Below, one piece after another: positions 33,091 through 42,897 of a stretch of 64,000 nucleotides of DNA. The stretch spans positions 870,001 to 934,000 of the forward strand of contig CP099988.1 in NCBI GenBank assembly GCA_024167805.1, in the 5' to 3' direction. Origin of the DNA: Methanobacterium sp. ERen5. GTDB lineage: Archaea > Methanobacteriota > Methanobacteria > Methanobacteriales > Methanobacteriaceae. Below the pieces are notes generated by a model that was given only the letters and a program-made list of their open reading frames with translations, made no database searches and was not told the origin of the DNA. A program made the position numbers and the translations under genes. Each line of letters starts with the position of its first letter. The stretch's first letter is position 1.

Positions 33091-34023
33091 TTAAAATCCA
33101 ATTAAGAGACCACCGTATGTTGATATCACATAAAATATTCCAAATGCCAATGGAACTAAAGCAAGGGAATATTTTACTCCTTTTCTAGCACTGCCGTAGA
33201 GTACAATTCCTATTAACAGTCCTGCTATTATTGAGTGAATGATGAGGTAACCCGCAGCAGATATGTATGCAACATCAGCAAGGGGATTCACTTTACCAAG
33301 TGACTGTATGAAATGAGAGTAAATCATTATCATACCCAATGCAAAGGGGGCCGCAATAATTGCAGCTATAATTAAGAACATTACAGACATCATCACATTT
33401 GCTCTACGTTCACGTTTAAGTGCAAGAACGGCCCTTAAATCTTCAGCCACAGTTTCAATAACATCAGATAAGCTTCCCCCAACCCTTTTACCTTCTAAAA
33501 TCATTCTAAAGGTTCTATCAAGGGTTTTGGATTTTAATCTTTCTCCCATTGATAGGAGGGCTTCGTCAAAGCTACTTCCTATTTTAATTTCGATTACAGC
33601 ACGTTTGAGTTCTGCATTTAATGGTCCTCCACCCTGTTTTGAAATATCTTCTAGGGCTGTTTCAATACCAACACCGGCCCTTAAAAGGGATGATATTTGT
33701 CTCAAGAAATCTGGAGTAGTTTGTTCTATTGCATCGACCCTACGCTCCATTGAAAAAAATAGCCAACCCAAAACAATGAAGGATGGAGTTAAAAATCCAA
33801 CTAAAAACCCTAATATTGGAGTTATTCCAATCAAAATAAACGATAGCAATCCAACTAATCCAAAAATAACACCTGCAATCAGCATCAGTGTGATCAGATC
33901 TGATGCTTTAACATACATCCCTGATCTAATGAGGTTTTCTTGCATGAAAACAGTGTACCTTTCAGGTAATACATCGTCAAGAATCCTTGACACTGGGGAT
34001 AATGCGGGAGGTATAATTGCCAT
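33091..34023 (-). CDS. Type II/IV secretion system F (TadC-like) membrane protein
   Basis: 310-residue inner-membrane platform protein of archaeal type IV pilus systems. Two hydrophobic segments near residues 45-95, then the T2SSF cytoplasmic domain ([22 protein letters not shown] and [22 protein letters not shown]), then three more membrane helices. The assembly ATPase is not in the neighbourhood; only the pilin-like gene follows, 20 bases on. Confidence 0.88.
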   Translation of the reverse strand: MAIIPPALSPVSRILDDVLPERYTVFMQENLIRSGMYVKASDLITLMLIAGVIFGLVGLLSFILIGITPILGFLVGFLTPSFIVLGWLFFSMERRVDAIEQTTPDFLRQISSLLRAGVGIETALEDISKQGGGPLNAELKRAVIEIKIGSSFDEALLSMGERLKSKTLDRTFRMILEGKRVGGSLSDVIETVAEDLRAVLALKRERRANVMMSVMFLIIAAIIAAPFALGMIMIYSHFIQSLGKVNPLADVAYISAAGYLIIHSIIAGLLIGIVLYGSARKGVKYSLALVPLAFGIFYVISTYGGLLIGF

Positions 34024-34142
34024 TTTTCACACCTATTTATTATTTTACTATCTTTTATTATACCTTTATATACGTTCTTATTTTATTTGTAGTGAAAAAT
34101 GTTAGATAATGAACAAATAACTTAAAAAAACAAAATTTGATG

Positions 34143-35138
34143 TTAAATATTTAACTTTGCATCTATCTTATTTAACACCCTTGCTTTATTCTCCACCAGC
34201 ACCATATCTTCAATTCTAACACCAAATTCACCTTTAATATATATTCCAGGTTCAACAGTTACCACCATTCCCTTTTGAAGTTCTGTCTCATCATTTTTTG
34301 AAAATGATGGTTTTTCATGAATTTCTAGACCAACGCCATGTCCTGTTGAATGAATGAATGACTCACCATATCCATACTCAGTAATAACTTCCCTTGCGAC
34401 ATTATCAATTTCACCACATTTAATTCCAGGTTTAATAGATTTTATGGCAGTTTGTTGAGCTTCCAATACTATATCAAAAATTTCTTCCTGTTTCTCTGTT
34501 TCAATAATTGTTCTTGTGGTATCTGAGGAGTAATTGTTATAAACAGCTCCCCAATCAATCAAAATTGGTCTCTCAATTTTATTGGATGTGGGGGATCCGT
34601 GTGGTAGGCTTGTTCTTGCCCCTGAAGCCATTATAGTTTCGAAGGAAGGTCTTTGGGATCCATTGATGCGCATGTTATATTCCAACTCTGCAGCCATTTC
34701 AACTTCAGTTCCATTAAAATCTAATTCAAGAAGGGATTTCTCAGCAATTTCCAAAGCTTTTTCTATATTTTTTATTTCCCAGTCGGTTTTAACTGCTCTG
34801 GATGTTTCTACAACTTCAGTGGTCACAACTTTAAAATTTTCCAGTTTTATGTAGGTTTCAACTGTCATTGAATTTTCTACACCCACGCATCCTTCCAAGA
34901 AATTCTTGAGATCATCAAATTTTTTGTACACTTCCAGGTTTACCATGGAATTTTTGGATGCATCTTCGTTGTCTATTTTAGATGCTAAAAGAATAGGTTC
35001 GTCTTTCAATATCAGCACTGATGAGCTTGTAGGTCTGAAACCTGTTAGATATCTTATATTTTCTGGTTTTAAGACTATCATTGAGTCTATTTTTTGTTCG
35101 TGCATCGATTCTATTACTTGTTTTAACTTTGTTTCCAT
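34143..35138 (-). CDS. pepQ: Xaa-Pro aminopeptidase (M24 family)
   Basis: 331-residue metallopeptidase that removes residues before proline. The N-terminal creatinase-like domain (residues 1-120) precedes the pita-bread catalytic domain. Metal ligands: Asp in ILIDWGAVYNNYSSDTTRT (two Asp), His in FIHSTGHGVGLEIHE, Glu in TVEPGIYI and Glu in GVRIEDMVLV; all five are present, so it should be active. It follows the HIT gene by 22 bases in the same direction. Confidence 0.9.
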   Translation of the reverse strand: METKLKQVIESMHEQKIDSMIVLKPENIRYLTGFRPTSSSVLILKDEPILLASKIDNEDASKNSMVNLEVYKKFDDLKNFLEGCVGVENSMTVETYIKLENFKVVTTEVVETSRAVKTDWEIKNIEKALEIAEKSLLELDFNGTEVEMAAELEYNMRINGSQRPSFETIMASGARTSLPHGSPTSNKIERPILIDWGAVYNNYSSDTTRTIIETEKQEEIFDIVLEAQQTAIKSIKPGIKCGEIDNVAREVITEYGYGESFIHSTGHGVGLEIHEKPSFSKNDETELQKGMVVTVEPGIYIKGEFGVRIEDMVLVENKARVLNKIDAKLNI

Positions 35139-35160
35139 TGTTGTTTCCTCAATAATTAAT

Positions 35161-35619
35161 TTAAATCTTAGAATTATTCAGCTGTTCACTGATTTTGATC
35201 CACATATTTTCCATAACATCTTCTGAAATTTTCCTGCTTATTGGTTGTGGAATATATCCGAAGTCCAAGTCTTCAAATTTGATGCCTTCAAAGACTTTCA
35301 TTTCATCATATCTCGGAATTAAATGCCAATGAACCTGAGGATGAGGATTTTTATCACGAAATGAGGCATTTTTAAAACAACTCCAGTTGAAAAGTGTGGG
35401 TTTAAAAATATTGTTGAGGGTATTCTCCATTTCTCGAACAATTTCCGTGAATTCTTTCCATTCTTCAGTTTCAAGCTCAGATAAGTTACTGCATTGTCTT
35501 TTATTTGCAACAACACATGTGCCAAGGTAGCGCTGGCTAGGTGCTAAGTGAATGGTCCAGTACGATCTTTCTGAGATTAACCTTCCATATCCAATACTTC
35601 CACAGTACGCACATATCAT
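35161..35619 (-). CDS. HIT-family hydrolase/transferase
   Basis: 152-residue histidine-triad protein. The active-site motif is HPQVHWHLIPRY (HxHxH) near residues 97-108. An N-terminal CAYCG suggests half of a zinc site as in GalT-like members. Family enzymes hydrolyse or transfer nucleotides; the substrate is unknown. Start at 35619. Probably cotranscribed with the M24 peptidase gene that follows. Confidence 0.85.
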   Translation of the reverse strand: MICAYCGSIGYGRLISERSYWTIHLAPSQRYLGTCVVANKRQCSNLSELETEEWKEFTEIVREMENTLNNIFKPTLFNWSCFKNASFRDKNPHPQVHWHLIPRYDEMKVFEGIKFEDLDFGYIPQPISRKISEDVMENMWIKISEQLNNSKI

Positions 35620-35819
35620 GAAAACAATCCTTAAAGAATTATTTAATGTTTATTTTTTTAAATTAGCCGATATCGATCTATTATATAAGAATTGAATTTG
35701 GAAAATAAATATTTTATTATAATCCTCGAAGTCAGGGGTTTACAAAATTATTTAATAACCTAGAAAGAACAATATACTAATATAATTACTCAATACATCA
35801 GATTAAGGAGGTTAACTGT

Positions 35820-36965
35820 TTGGAAGCTAATTTCGAGTTGAGAAAGTTTGTTGCACCGGAATTTGTTTTTGGATTGGATGCTCGTCTTCTTGTTGGAAGA
35901 TACCTAAATAATTTTGCAGCTAAGAAAATTCTGTTAGTTACTGACAGTGGAATAATATCTTCGGGCTGGGTTGATTCCGTGGTGGGAGTACTTGAATCAG
36001 ACTGTTACGACTATGAAATTTATTCCAAAATTAAACAGAATCCTAGTACTGATGATGTTATGAAGGGAACAGATTTATACTTAGATGAAGGCTGTGATGT
36101 AATAGTAGCAATTGGTGGTGGTAGTCCAATGGACTGTGCCAAGGGAATTGGGATTGTCAGTTCAAATAATAAAAATATTAAAGAATTTGAAGGAGTGGAT
36201 AAGGTTTCATTACCATCACCACCATTAATATGTATACCCACCACCGCAGGCAGCTCTGCAGATGTATCCCAATTTGCAATAATTTCTGATAAATCCAAGG
36301 GGACTAAAATGGCGATTATCAGTAAAAAGCTCGTACCGGATGTGGCACTTATTGATCCTGTTACAACAACTACCATGAACAAATACATGACTATTTATTC
36401 AGGATTTGATATTTTAAGTCATGCAATCGAAGCTAACGTTTCAAATGCAAGTTCTCCAATCACAGATATTCATTCTAACGAAGCAATTAAATTATATTCT
36501 TCAAACATACTTCCCGTGCTTGATGATCCCGATAATATTAAGTACAGGGGTAACTTAATGCTTGCAAGCCTTCATGCAGGATTGGCATTTTCAAATGCAA
36601 GTTTGGGTTTGGTGCATGCCATGGCCCACAGTCTTGGGGGTTTGAAGGATCTGCCCCACGGAGAACTGAATGCATTGCTTTTTGAACATGTAATTGAATT
36701 TAATTTTGAATACGAACCTGAAAGATATTTGAAAATAGCAAACAACATGGGCATGGGAACAGCTTCAAATAAAACAGAATTCCTCCTCATGATCAAGGAA
36801 CTTAAAGAAAATCTTGGAATTAACCACACACTCACAGATCGGGGTGTGAATCTTGAAGACTTAACAAACCTTTCCTATAGAGCCATGAACGACCCGTGCA
36901 TAGCTACAAATCCAGTAATTCCTGAACAATCTGATGTGGAGGCCATATTTAAAAATGCCCTTTAA
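35820..36965 (+). CDS. Iron-containing alcohol dehydrogenase family protein (ErcA-like)
   Basis: 381-residue group III ADH. NAD-binding loop GGGSPMDCAKG; metal ligands are all present: FDILSHAIEA (Asp, His) and GLVHAMAHSLGGLKDLPHG (two further His); TTAGSSADVS contacts the cofactor. TTG start with a perfect AGGAGGT. It overlaps the following histidine kinase gene by 11 bases, so the two are translationally coupled. This pairing recalls ErcA, the ADH-like regulatory protein linked to sensor kinases in Pseudomonas. An ordinary alcohol or aldehyde reductase is the alternative. Confidence 0.75.
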   Translation: MEANFELRKFVAPEFVFGLDARLLVGRYLNNFAAKKILLVTDSGIISSGWVDSVVGVLESDCYDYEIYSKIKQNPSTDDVMKGTDLYLDEGCDVIVAIGGGSPMDCAKGIGIVSSNNKNIKEFEGVDKVSLPSPPLICIPTTAGSSADVSQFAIISDKSKGTKMAIISKKLVPDVALIDPVTTTTMNKYMTIYSGFDILSHAIEANVSNASSPITDIHSNEAIKLYSSNILPVLDDPDNIKYRGNLMLASLHAGLAFSNASLGLVHAMAHSLGGLKDLPHGELNALLFEHVIEFNFEYEPERYLKIANNMGMGTASNKTEFLLMIKELKENLGINHTLTDRGVNLEDLTNLSYRAMNDPCIATNPVIPEQSDVEAIFKNAL

Positions 36966-38079
36966 ACCAGATGAACATCCTGACTGGAACACACTGCGCG
37001 ACAAAATTATCGGTCTTGGTGAATCTTCCATACAGAAAAGCTACTATCCTGAACTGCAAAAACGATTAGCAGAACTTGAAAGGTTCCGATCTCTTTTAGA
37101 TGAAACTAACGATCATATATTTTTGCTTAATATCCCTTCCGGCAAATTTTCAGACGTGAACAAATCTGCATCAGAACGTTTTGGATTGAATTCAAAGGAA
37201 CTTTGCCCCATGTCAATCCATGACCTTGTGGACAGGGAAGAAATTGAAAAGTTCAGTGAACTGTTCAACCAACTTGCTGACAAATCTCAAGGCCGTAATA
37301 CTTTTTATTCAGTATTTTTAGACTCCCAAGGAAACAAAATTCCTGTGGAGATAAGTGCCAGTACAGTTAAGTTTGGTGATGAACTTTACATTGTAATGGT
37401 GGTAAGGGACATAACCGAACGACAGGAAGCAGAGAATAAGATAAAAAAATCCCTTGAAGAGAAAAAAGTTTTACTTAGGGAAATACACCACAGAGTCAAA
37501 AATAATATGCAGATCATTTCCAGTCTTTTGAATCTCCAAACAACCTACACCGACGATGGAAATGTTGTTGACATATTAATGGAAAGCCAAAACCGTGTTA
37601 AATCCATGGCTATGATCCATGAAAAACTTTACCAGTCCACTGAATTGGCTAGGATCGATTTTAAAGACTATATAAACCAATTAACAATATATCTACGGCA
37701 GTCCTATGTTTACATGAATAGTTCCATAACTATCGAAACCGAAGTGGATGACATTCATCTGAATATTGACACAGCAGTTCCATGTGGTTTGATAATCAAC
37801 GAGCTGGTAACTAATTCAATAAAACATGGTTTTCCTAATGGTATGCCTGGTATAATACGTGTTAAACTCTCTGAATCCAATGGAGAATATATTTTAAGTG
37901 TCAAAGACAATGGTGTTGGATTTCCAGAAACTATCGATTTTAGAAATACGGACACATTAGGATTGCAATTAATTACAAATCTTGTTTTACAACTTGATGG
38001 AACTGTAGAGGTTGTACTTGACCAGGGAACAGAATTTAAAATTAATTTTCAACCCATGGAATACATTCAAAGAATTTGA
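36955..38079 (+). CDS. Soluble PAS-HisKA_2 sensor histidine kinase
   Basis: 374-residue cytoplasmic kinase with no membrane segment. A short N-terminal helix (residues 1-45) precedes one PAS domain (FRSLLDETNDHIFLLNIPSG to VVRDITERQEAE), the HisKA_2 block (EIHHRVKNNMQIISSLLNLQ, phospho-His in HHRVKNN) and HATPase_c (NELVTNSIKHGF, DNGVGFPE, GTEFKINF). ATG 36955 lies within the last codons of the ADH gene, with GGAGG upstream inside it. Coupling to a dehydrogenase suggests sensing of a metabolite or redox state. No response regulator nearby. Confidence 0.9.
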   Translation: MPFKPDEHPDWNTLRDKIIGLGESSIQKSYYPELQKRLAELERFRSLLDETNDHIFLLNIPSGKFSDVNKSASERFGLNSKELCPMSIHDLVDREEIEKFSELFNQLADKSQGRNTFYSVFLDSQGNKIPVEISASTVKFGDELYIVMVVRDITERQEAENKIKKSLEEKKVLLREIHHRVKNNMQIISSLLNLQTTYTDDGNVVDILMESQNRVKSMAMIHEKLYQSTELARIDFKDYINQLTIYLRQSYVYMNSSITIETEVDDIHLNIDTAVPCGLIINELVTNSIKHGFPNGMPGIIRVKLSESNGEYILSVKDNGVGFPETIDFRNTDTLGLQLITNLVLQLDGTVEVVLDQGTEFKINFQPMEYIQRI

Positions 38080-38109
38080 ATGAACTTTCATCCAGTACCA
38101 TGGAAATCA

Positions 38110-38119
38110 TTATATATTT
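38110..38119 (+). promoter_or_regulatory. Putative TATA box of M50 protease gene
   Basis: TTATATATTT lies only about 25 bases before the ATG at 38139. Normal archaeal spacing puts the transcript start at or next to the ATG, so the M50 gene may be leaderless. AGGTC between box and ATG is a poor ribosome site. Confidence 0.45.
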
Positions 38120-38138
38120 AAAACTAGGTCTATAAACT

Positions 38139-38774
38139 ATGGTAAGTTTTACAGCCCGTGAGGTCAGGGACATATTGATCTCCATGTTTGTAATAGCAGC
38201 AATTTTTGCTTATTTATTCAGCAAAGGACTACTAGCAAACGGGACAGAAATATTTCTGAACAACTTCATTTTATTAATCCCTGCACTCCTAGTTTCTGTT
38301 GGATTGGGATTTGTGCTACATGAACTCGCACACAAGTTTGTTGCTTTGAGATATGGATTTTTTGCAGAGTTCAGGATGTGGGTTGAAGGATTGATATTCG
38401 CAATCTTCACAGCGTTTATTTTCGGTTTTGTCTTTGTTGCACCAGGCGCAGTTTATATCCATGGAACCAACATTAGCAAGGAAGAAAATGGTAAAATATC
38501 TATTGCAGGACCATTGGTTAACATTGCACTAGCATTGTTCTTCCTCAGCCTGTTTCCATTGGTTTCACACAACCCTACAGATATTGTGGGATACGAACTC
38601 CATGTCATTGTTACCTATGGTTTCATAGTAAACAGCTTACTCGCGGTATTTAACTTAATTCCATTGGGGCCATTAGATGGTGCGAAAGTTTTGAGTTGGA
38701 ATCCAGTAATATGGATACTGATATTTATTGTGTCAATTATATTAGCAGCAAAGGCTTATTTTGGTATTTATTAA
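38139..38774 (+). CDS. M50 (site-2 protease-type) membrane metalloprotease
   Basis: 211-residue integral membrane protease with about six hydrophobic segments. Zinc motif VLHELAHKFVAL (HExxH) near residue 64, and the second motif NLIPLGPLDGAKVL (family NxxPxxxLDG) near residue 178 supplying the third ligand Asp. No PDZ or CBS domain, so it is a minimal S2P. It likely cleaves membrane-bound substrates within the bilayer; the target is unknown. Confidence 0.92.
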   Translation: MVSFTAREVRDILISMFVIAAIFAYLFSKGLLANGTEIFLNNFILLIPALLVSVGLGFVLHELAHKFVALRYGFFAEFRMWVEGLIFAIFTAFIFGFVFVAPGAVYIHGTNISKEENGKISIAGPLVNIALALFFLSLFPLVSHNPTDIVGYELHVIVTYGFIVNSLLAVFNLIPLGPLDGAKVLSWNPVIWILIFIVSIILAAKAYFGIY

Positions 38775-38884
38775 ATAATAAGCCTCCAAGAAACAAAATC
38801 GTTGATAATCATTAAATTTAACAAATTAATTAGTACAAATTCAAATGGCTATAAATCATTATAAAAATAGTTTTAAGTGATAAT

Positions 38885-40081
38885 ATGCTTAAAGAAGTTC
38901 CAGTTAAATATTTTGGATGCACTCACAGGGCCATGGCTCCAGAGAAAACAATTGAAATTGTTGAGCCTAAACTTAGGGCTGCTGGTGTCACAAGGGTGGC
39001 TGAAATAACACATCTTGACAGGATAGGGATTCCAGTTTATTCTGCCATCAGGCCCGGAGCTGCTGAAGGTGCTGTAAGCATATACGCAGGTAAGGGTGCC
39101 ACCAAATCCCAGGCCAAAGCATCGGCCATGATGGAATCCTTTGAAAGATTCTCCGCAGAGATCACAGATTTAGACAGGAAAAATTTCATCAGGGGAAACT
39201 TCGAAGAATCAAACCTCCACAACTACCTAGATCCAGATAAACTGATACTTCCAAAACTCAGATTTGATTCTAAGACAGAAGGTTTAGAATGGGTTAAAGC
39301 CATTGATATAACCAACGATGAAACTGTTCTTGTGCCAGCAAACGCAGTTTATCATCCCTACGACTCTGAGAATATTTCCAAACTTTTCCAGTCAAACACT
39401 AATGGTTTGGCTTCTGGAAACCTGATAGAAGAAGCAATATTCCATGGAATGATGGAAGTTGTGGAAAGGGATGCATGGAGCATTTTTGAAGCTAAGCATA
39501 AACCCAAACCGGAAATTAACCTTGAAACCATTGAGAATCCACTCATAAATAACATTCTTGATCTGTTCAAAAAGGTAGGGATAAATGTTAAACTGGTTAA
39601 TTTAACTGCTGATGTTGAAATAACCACTGTTGCAGCAGTTTCAGACGATACTGTCCTTAAAGATCCTGCTCTTTTGACTCTTGGTGTTGGAACTCATCTC
39701 GATCCAGAAGTAGCAGTTATAAGGGCACTCACTGAAGTTGCCCAGAGCAGAGCTACACAGATTCATGGAACTAGGGAAGACACTGTTCGTGCAGTTTTCA
39801 TGAGGAAAGCAGGTTATGAAAGAATGAAACGCATCAATAAGCACTGGTTTGGGGAATCCCAAAGTGAAGTTGATCTTAAGGAGATCATAAATTATTCAGG
39901 AAAATCCTTCAAAGAGGACATAGAAACCAGCCAGAAACTATTGGGCAAACATGGATTTAAAGATATTTTATACGTTGACCTGACTAGGCCAGAGATTCAG
40001 ATACCCGTAGTGAGAGTTCTGATCCCAGAAATGGAACTTTTCTCTGTGGATGTAAACAGGGCAGGTAAACGGATTAAGTAG
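38885..40081 (+). CDS. ycaO: YcaO protein, McrA-glycine thioamidation type
   Basis: 398-residue YcaO-domain ATP-dependent enzyme. In methanogens this protein (with or without TfuA) converts a glycine of methyl-coenzyme M reductase alpha to thioglycine. Signatures: [23 protein letters not shown] (substrate and ATP Glu), [24 protein letters not shown], and [21 protein letters not shown]. Proline-rich C-terminal tails are absent. TfuA is not adjacent. A TATA-like TTATAAAAAT is just upstream. Confidence 0.9.
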   Translation: MLKEVPVKYFGCTHRAMAPEKTIEIVEPKLRAAGVTRVAEITHLDRIGIPVYSAIRPGAAEGAVSIYAGKGATKSQAKASAMMESFERFSAEITDLDRKNFIRGNFEESNLHNYLDPDKLILPKLRFDSKTEGLEWVKAIDITNDETVLVPANAVYHPYDSENISKLFQSNTNGLASGNLIEEAIFHGMMEVVERDAWSIFEAKHKPKPEINLETIENPLINNILDLFKKVGINVKLVNLTADVEITTVAAVSDDTVLKDPALLTLGVGTHLDPEVAVIRALTEVAQSRATQIHGTREDTVRAVFMRKAGYERMKRINKHWFGESQSEVDLKEIINYSGKSFKEDIETSQKLLGKHGFKDILYVDLTRPEIQIPVVRVLIPEMELFSVDVNRAGKRIK

Positions 40082-40137
40082 TAGTTTAGAAACTAATGGA
40101 TTGATAATTTTTTTAGAAATATTTGAGGAATTAAAAT

Positions 40138-40478
40138 ATGAAACAAATCATTGTTATGAGGGCAGATCTAAACATGAGCAGGGGCAAAATAGCAGCTCAA
40201 GCATGCCACGCCAGTTTAGGAGCATATAAAAAGGCTAACGACAAATCATCAAAAAAATGGGAATCTGAAGGCGAAAAAAAGTGGTTTTAAAAGTTAACAG
40301 CCTCGAGGAACTCTTTGAAATCTACGAATTGGTTAAAGTCACCAACATGCCTATTTATTTAGTTCATGATGCAGGGCACACTGAAATTCCCAAATCAACA
40401 GTCACATGCTTGGGTATTGGTCCAGATGAAGATGAGAAAATTGATAAGATCACCCAGGAACTGAAGCTTTTAAAGTGA
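40138..40478 (+). CDS. pth2: Peptidyl-tRNA hydrolase Pth2 (frameshifted)
   Basis: Archaeal/eukaryal-type peptidyl-tRNA hydrolase, which frees tRNA from stalled peptidyl-tRNA. The N terminus [20 protein letters not shown] and ACHASLGAY, and the C terminus [21 protein letters not shown] with [13 protein letters not shown], are unmistakable but lie in different frames. The A7 run 40274-40280 needs an eighth A to read [16 protein letters not shown]; the repaired protein is ~113 residues, the normal length. The mfnE gene starts 12 bases after its stop. Confidence 0.92.
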
Positions 40479-40490
40479 TGGTGGTTTGTA

Positions 40491-41150
40491 ATGGATTGGG
40501 TTTTAAAGATTGGTGGCAGTTTATTTCCAGAAGAAGCCATTAATCTCTGCGAATTTATTGTAAATCAAACTGATTTAGGCACTGAAATCCTAATTGTTTG
40601 TGGTGGGGGAGAGTTTGCTAATAAAGTGAGGAATTACAACGATTTACTTGGTTTTTCAAACACCTGCAACCACAGATCTGCAATAATGTGCATGGACATA
40701 ATTGGAACATTACTTGCAGATAAAGTTGAAGGATTAGAATCTGTAGATTCTCTTGAAGATGCTTTGAAGGTTTCTGAACATGGGAAAATTCCTGTAATGA
40801 ATTCATATGCCCTAATGGAAGATCATGATCCACTCGAACATTCATGGAGGGTCACATCAGATTCAATCGCACTTTACATTTCAAATCTACTCAAGGCCAA
40901 ACTATTAATAGCAACAGATGTAGATGGTATATACACGCATGATCCTATCAACGATGGTGCGAAACTTATAGACATTATAAGTGCAAAAAAACTACTAAAT
41001 TTTGGTGAAACATCGGTTGATGAATTTTTACCTGAGCTTTTGATCAGATATCAATCGGAATGCTACGTTGTAAATGGTAAATACCCAGAGAGGATTCTAT
41101 CGATAATTAAAGGTAAAAGCTCTAAATATACACTCATTGGAGGAAATTAA
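40491..41150 (+). CDS. mfnE: Amino acid kinase family protein, probable MfnE
   Basis: 219-residue kinase of the amino acid kinase fold: [12 protein letters not shown] (phosphate loop), [29 protein letters not shown] and [13 protein letters not shown]. In methanogens this short form is the kinase MfnE, which phosphorylates the aminomethylfuran-methyl phosphate to the diphosphate for methanofuran synthesis; many databases label it by similarity as pyrroline-carboxylate synthetase. mfnA in the same window supports a methanofuran role, although it is 21 kb away. The stop directly abuts the next ATG. Confidence 0.82.
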   Translation: MDWVLKIGGSLFPEEAINLCEFIVNQTDLGTEILIVCGGGEFANKVRNYNDLLGFSNTCNHRSAIMCMDIIGTLLADKVEGLESVDSLEDALKVSEHGKIPVMNSYALMEDHDPLEHSWRVTSDSIALYISNLLKAKLLIATDVDGIYTHDPINDGAKLIDIISAKKLLNFGETSVDEFLPELLIRYQSECYVVNGKYPERILSIIKGKSSKYTLIGGN

Positions 41151-41311
41151 ATGAAAAAATAGAATGTACTTCCTGTAAACAGGAAATATCACCAGTGGAA
41201 AACTATGTTAAGTTTCCATGCCCAGAATGTGAGAAAACTTTGTACAGATGTGAAAAATGCAGAACATTCGGACATTTATACAAATGTGAATGTGGATTTA
41301 AAGGACCTTAA
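41151..41311 (+). CDS. Small zinc-ribbon protein, HVO_2753 type (frameshifted)
   Basis: About 53 residues with four CxxC-type pairs: [27 protein letters not shown] and KCECGFKGP. This is the double zinc-finger small protein conserved in Euryarchaeota beside the EF-1beta gene. The ATG is followed by A6 (41154-41159); a seventh A turns the immediate stop into [10 protein letters not shown]. It begins at the base after the mfnE stop and precedes aEF-1beta by 79 bases. Probable translation-related function by context. Confidence 0.82.
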
Positions 41312-41390
41312 ATTTAAATCTCATCAAATTATTAGCATAATTGGGATTTAGTTCCAAATAAATCTATAAAACAATTTTGGAGGTAACACT

Positions 41391-41660
41391 ATGGGAGAAG
41401 TAGTAGCTACAATAAAGTTAATGCCTGAAAGTCCTGAAATTGACCTTGAAAAAGTTAAAGCAGAAATAACAAGTTCAATACCAGAAAATACAGAATTACA
41501 CAGTATTGAGGAAGAACCAATCGCATTTGGCCTCGTTGCTTTCAACCTCATGGTCATTGTAGATGATGGTGAAGGCGGAACAGAAGCCGTAGAAGAAAAT
41601 CTTTCTAAAATCGCTGAAATAGCTAGTATAGAAGTTGTTGATGTTAGAAGGTTAATGTAA
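41391..41660 (+). CDS. ef1b: Elongation factor 1-beta (aEF1B)
   Basis: 89-residue GDP/GTP exchange factor for EF-1alpha. The protein is the single alpha/beta sandwich domain: VVATIKLMPESPEIDLEKVK at the start, EEPIAFGLVAFNLMVIVDDGEG in the middle, and VEVVDVRRLM-like end. ATG preceded by GGAGGT. Last gene of the pth2-mfnE-zinc ribbon-ef1b group. Confidence 0.95.
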   Translation: MGEVVATIKLMPESPEIDLEKVKAEITSSIPENTELHSIEEEPIAFGLVAFNLMVIVDDGEGGTEAVEENLSKIAEIASIEVVDVRRLM

Positions 41661-41833
41661 GGCCTTCTAATACATTATACTTTTTGAATTTATAGGATCA
41701 TTCAGTTTCATATTTCTACTATGGAATTATATTTTCAAATTCTTTTTTTGAACATTTTAAATGATATTCGTTTTTTTTAGTTGAGAACTAAATATAAATA
41801 TCAAATTGTAGAATTTTATTATAGGGATTTTTA

Positions 41834-42582
41834 ATGAAGTATATCAATTCCAAAAAAAGACTGATTTTATTGATATTACTACTTGTTCTTGTGGTAGCTG
41901 TAGCTGGTTTCAGTTACTATGTATCTGATTATTATCATGCAGATTCCAATGCAACTGAAGCTCTTTCATCAAATAATGGCTACAGTGTCATTAATAACTC
42001 TGATTCAATAACTTTCATCCCCACCAGCAACAAAACAACGACGGGAATTATTTTTTATCCCGGTGCTAAGGTACAGCCTGAAGCTTACTCTGTGATCGCA
42101 TCAAAATTGGCTCAAAAGGGTTATACAACAATTATTGTTAAAATGCCATTTAATTTAGCAATATTTGGAGTTGACAAGGCAAATGATGTAATAACCCAAC
42201 ATAGAGATATTAAAACTTGGGTTATTGGAGGCCATTCCCTGGGTGGTGTGTTTGCATCGGACTTTGCAGTGAAACATCAGGATAAAATTAAAGGTGTGAT
42301 TTATCTAGCCGCATATCCCAATACCAATGCATCTAACGCAACTTTTAAAGCTTTGTCCATCAGAGGATCCCGTGACGGTCTTGCAACACAGGATCAAATC
42401 TCTAAAAATCTGGACAAGTTTCCAAAAACACAACCTTCATCACTATTGAAGGGGGCAACCACTTCAACTTCGGTGACTACGGAGTACAATCTGGCGATAA
42501 CAACAGCACAATAACCAGACAAGAACAACAAAATCAAACAGTGAATGCTATTATCAACTTCATAAAAACTCTAGATCAGTGA
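41834..42582 (+). CDS. Membrane-anchored alpha/beta hydrolase (frameshifted)
   Basis: About 249 residues after repair. An N-terminal signal anchor (residues 8-28) is followed by an extracellular alpha/beta hydrolase domain (dienelactone hydrolase/YdeN-like): nucleophile GGHSLGG near residue 138, an oxyanion-side FYPGAKV loop, and probable catalytic His in IEGGNHFNFG. That last part lies beyond a frame break; the A5 run 42424-42428 needs a sixth A (KFPKNTTFITIEGG). The candidate Asp is in RGSRDGLAT. Substrate unknown. Confidence 0.8.
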
Positions 42583-42704
42583 TCTATTAATCCCTTTAAA
42601 ACATTATTAAAAAAATCATTGATAACTCCTCATTTTGCATTATCTATTTTCAGCCCACAATAATCAGAAAATAGAACGTAAAAACAGATAAAACGAGAAG
42701 AAAT

Positions 42705-42782
42705 AAAAACAGAAAACACAAAATTTTGCTATCACTATATAGAGCTACCCATCAGAAATCACAAAACCCCATAAACATCAAG
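42705..42782. repeat. Direct repeat copy 1 (78 bp)
   Basis: Seventy-eight bases identical to 42898-42975, offset 193 bp. It includes the 3' end of a gene copy on the minus strand (stop codon 42759-42761, upstream codons for LDVYGVL) and ~50 bases downstream of it. Confidence 0.9.
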
Positions 42783-42850
42783 CATTCCACCAATAAAACA
42801 ATAAAATCCCCCAGTTAAGCCAAATTTCCTAAAAAAAATCCCATTATCAA
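42759..42850 (-). pseudogene. Degenerate duplicate of the C terminus of the 42952-43443 gene
   Basis: Read leftward, this segment ends GLTGGFYCFIGGMLDVYGVL then stop, aligning without gaps with [20 protein letters not shown] at the end of the neighbouring gene. Further upstream the similarity fades into A/T-rich DNA. It has no start or body, so it is a remnant of a tandem duplication. Confidence 0.65.
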
Positions 42851-42897
42851 ACAAAAAACCAAAATAAATAAACTAAAAAAAAATACTAAAAAACAGA

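Noticed and set aside
40138..40478. Programmed frameshifting in pth2 (and in mfnA, cobS, upp)
   Set aside because: The shifts are in plain homopolymers of varied length, scattered across unrelated genes, with no conserved slippery heptamer plus structure; sequencing error explains all of them more simply.
40491..41150. Pyrroline-5-carboxylate synthetase/glutamate 5-kinase
   Set aside because: The protein is the short amino acid kinase form without PUA or dehydrogenase domains; in methanogens this form is MfnE.
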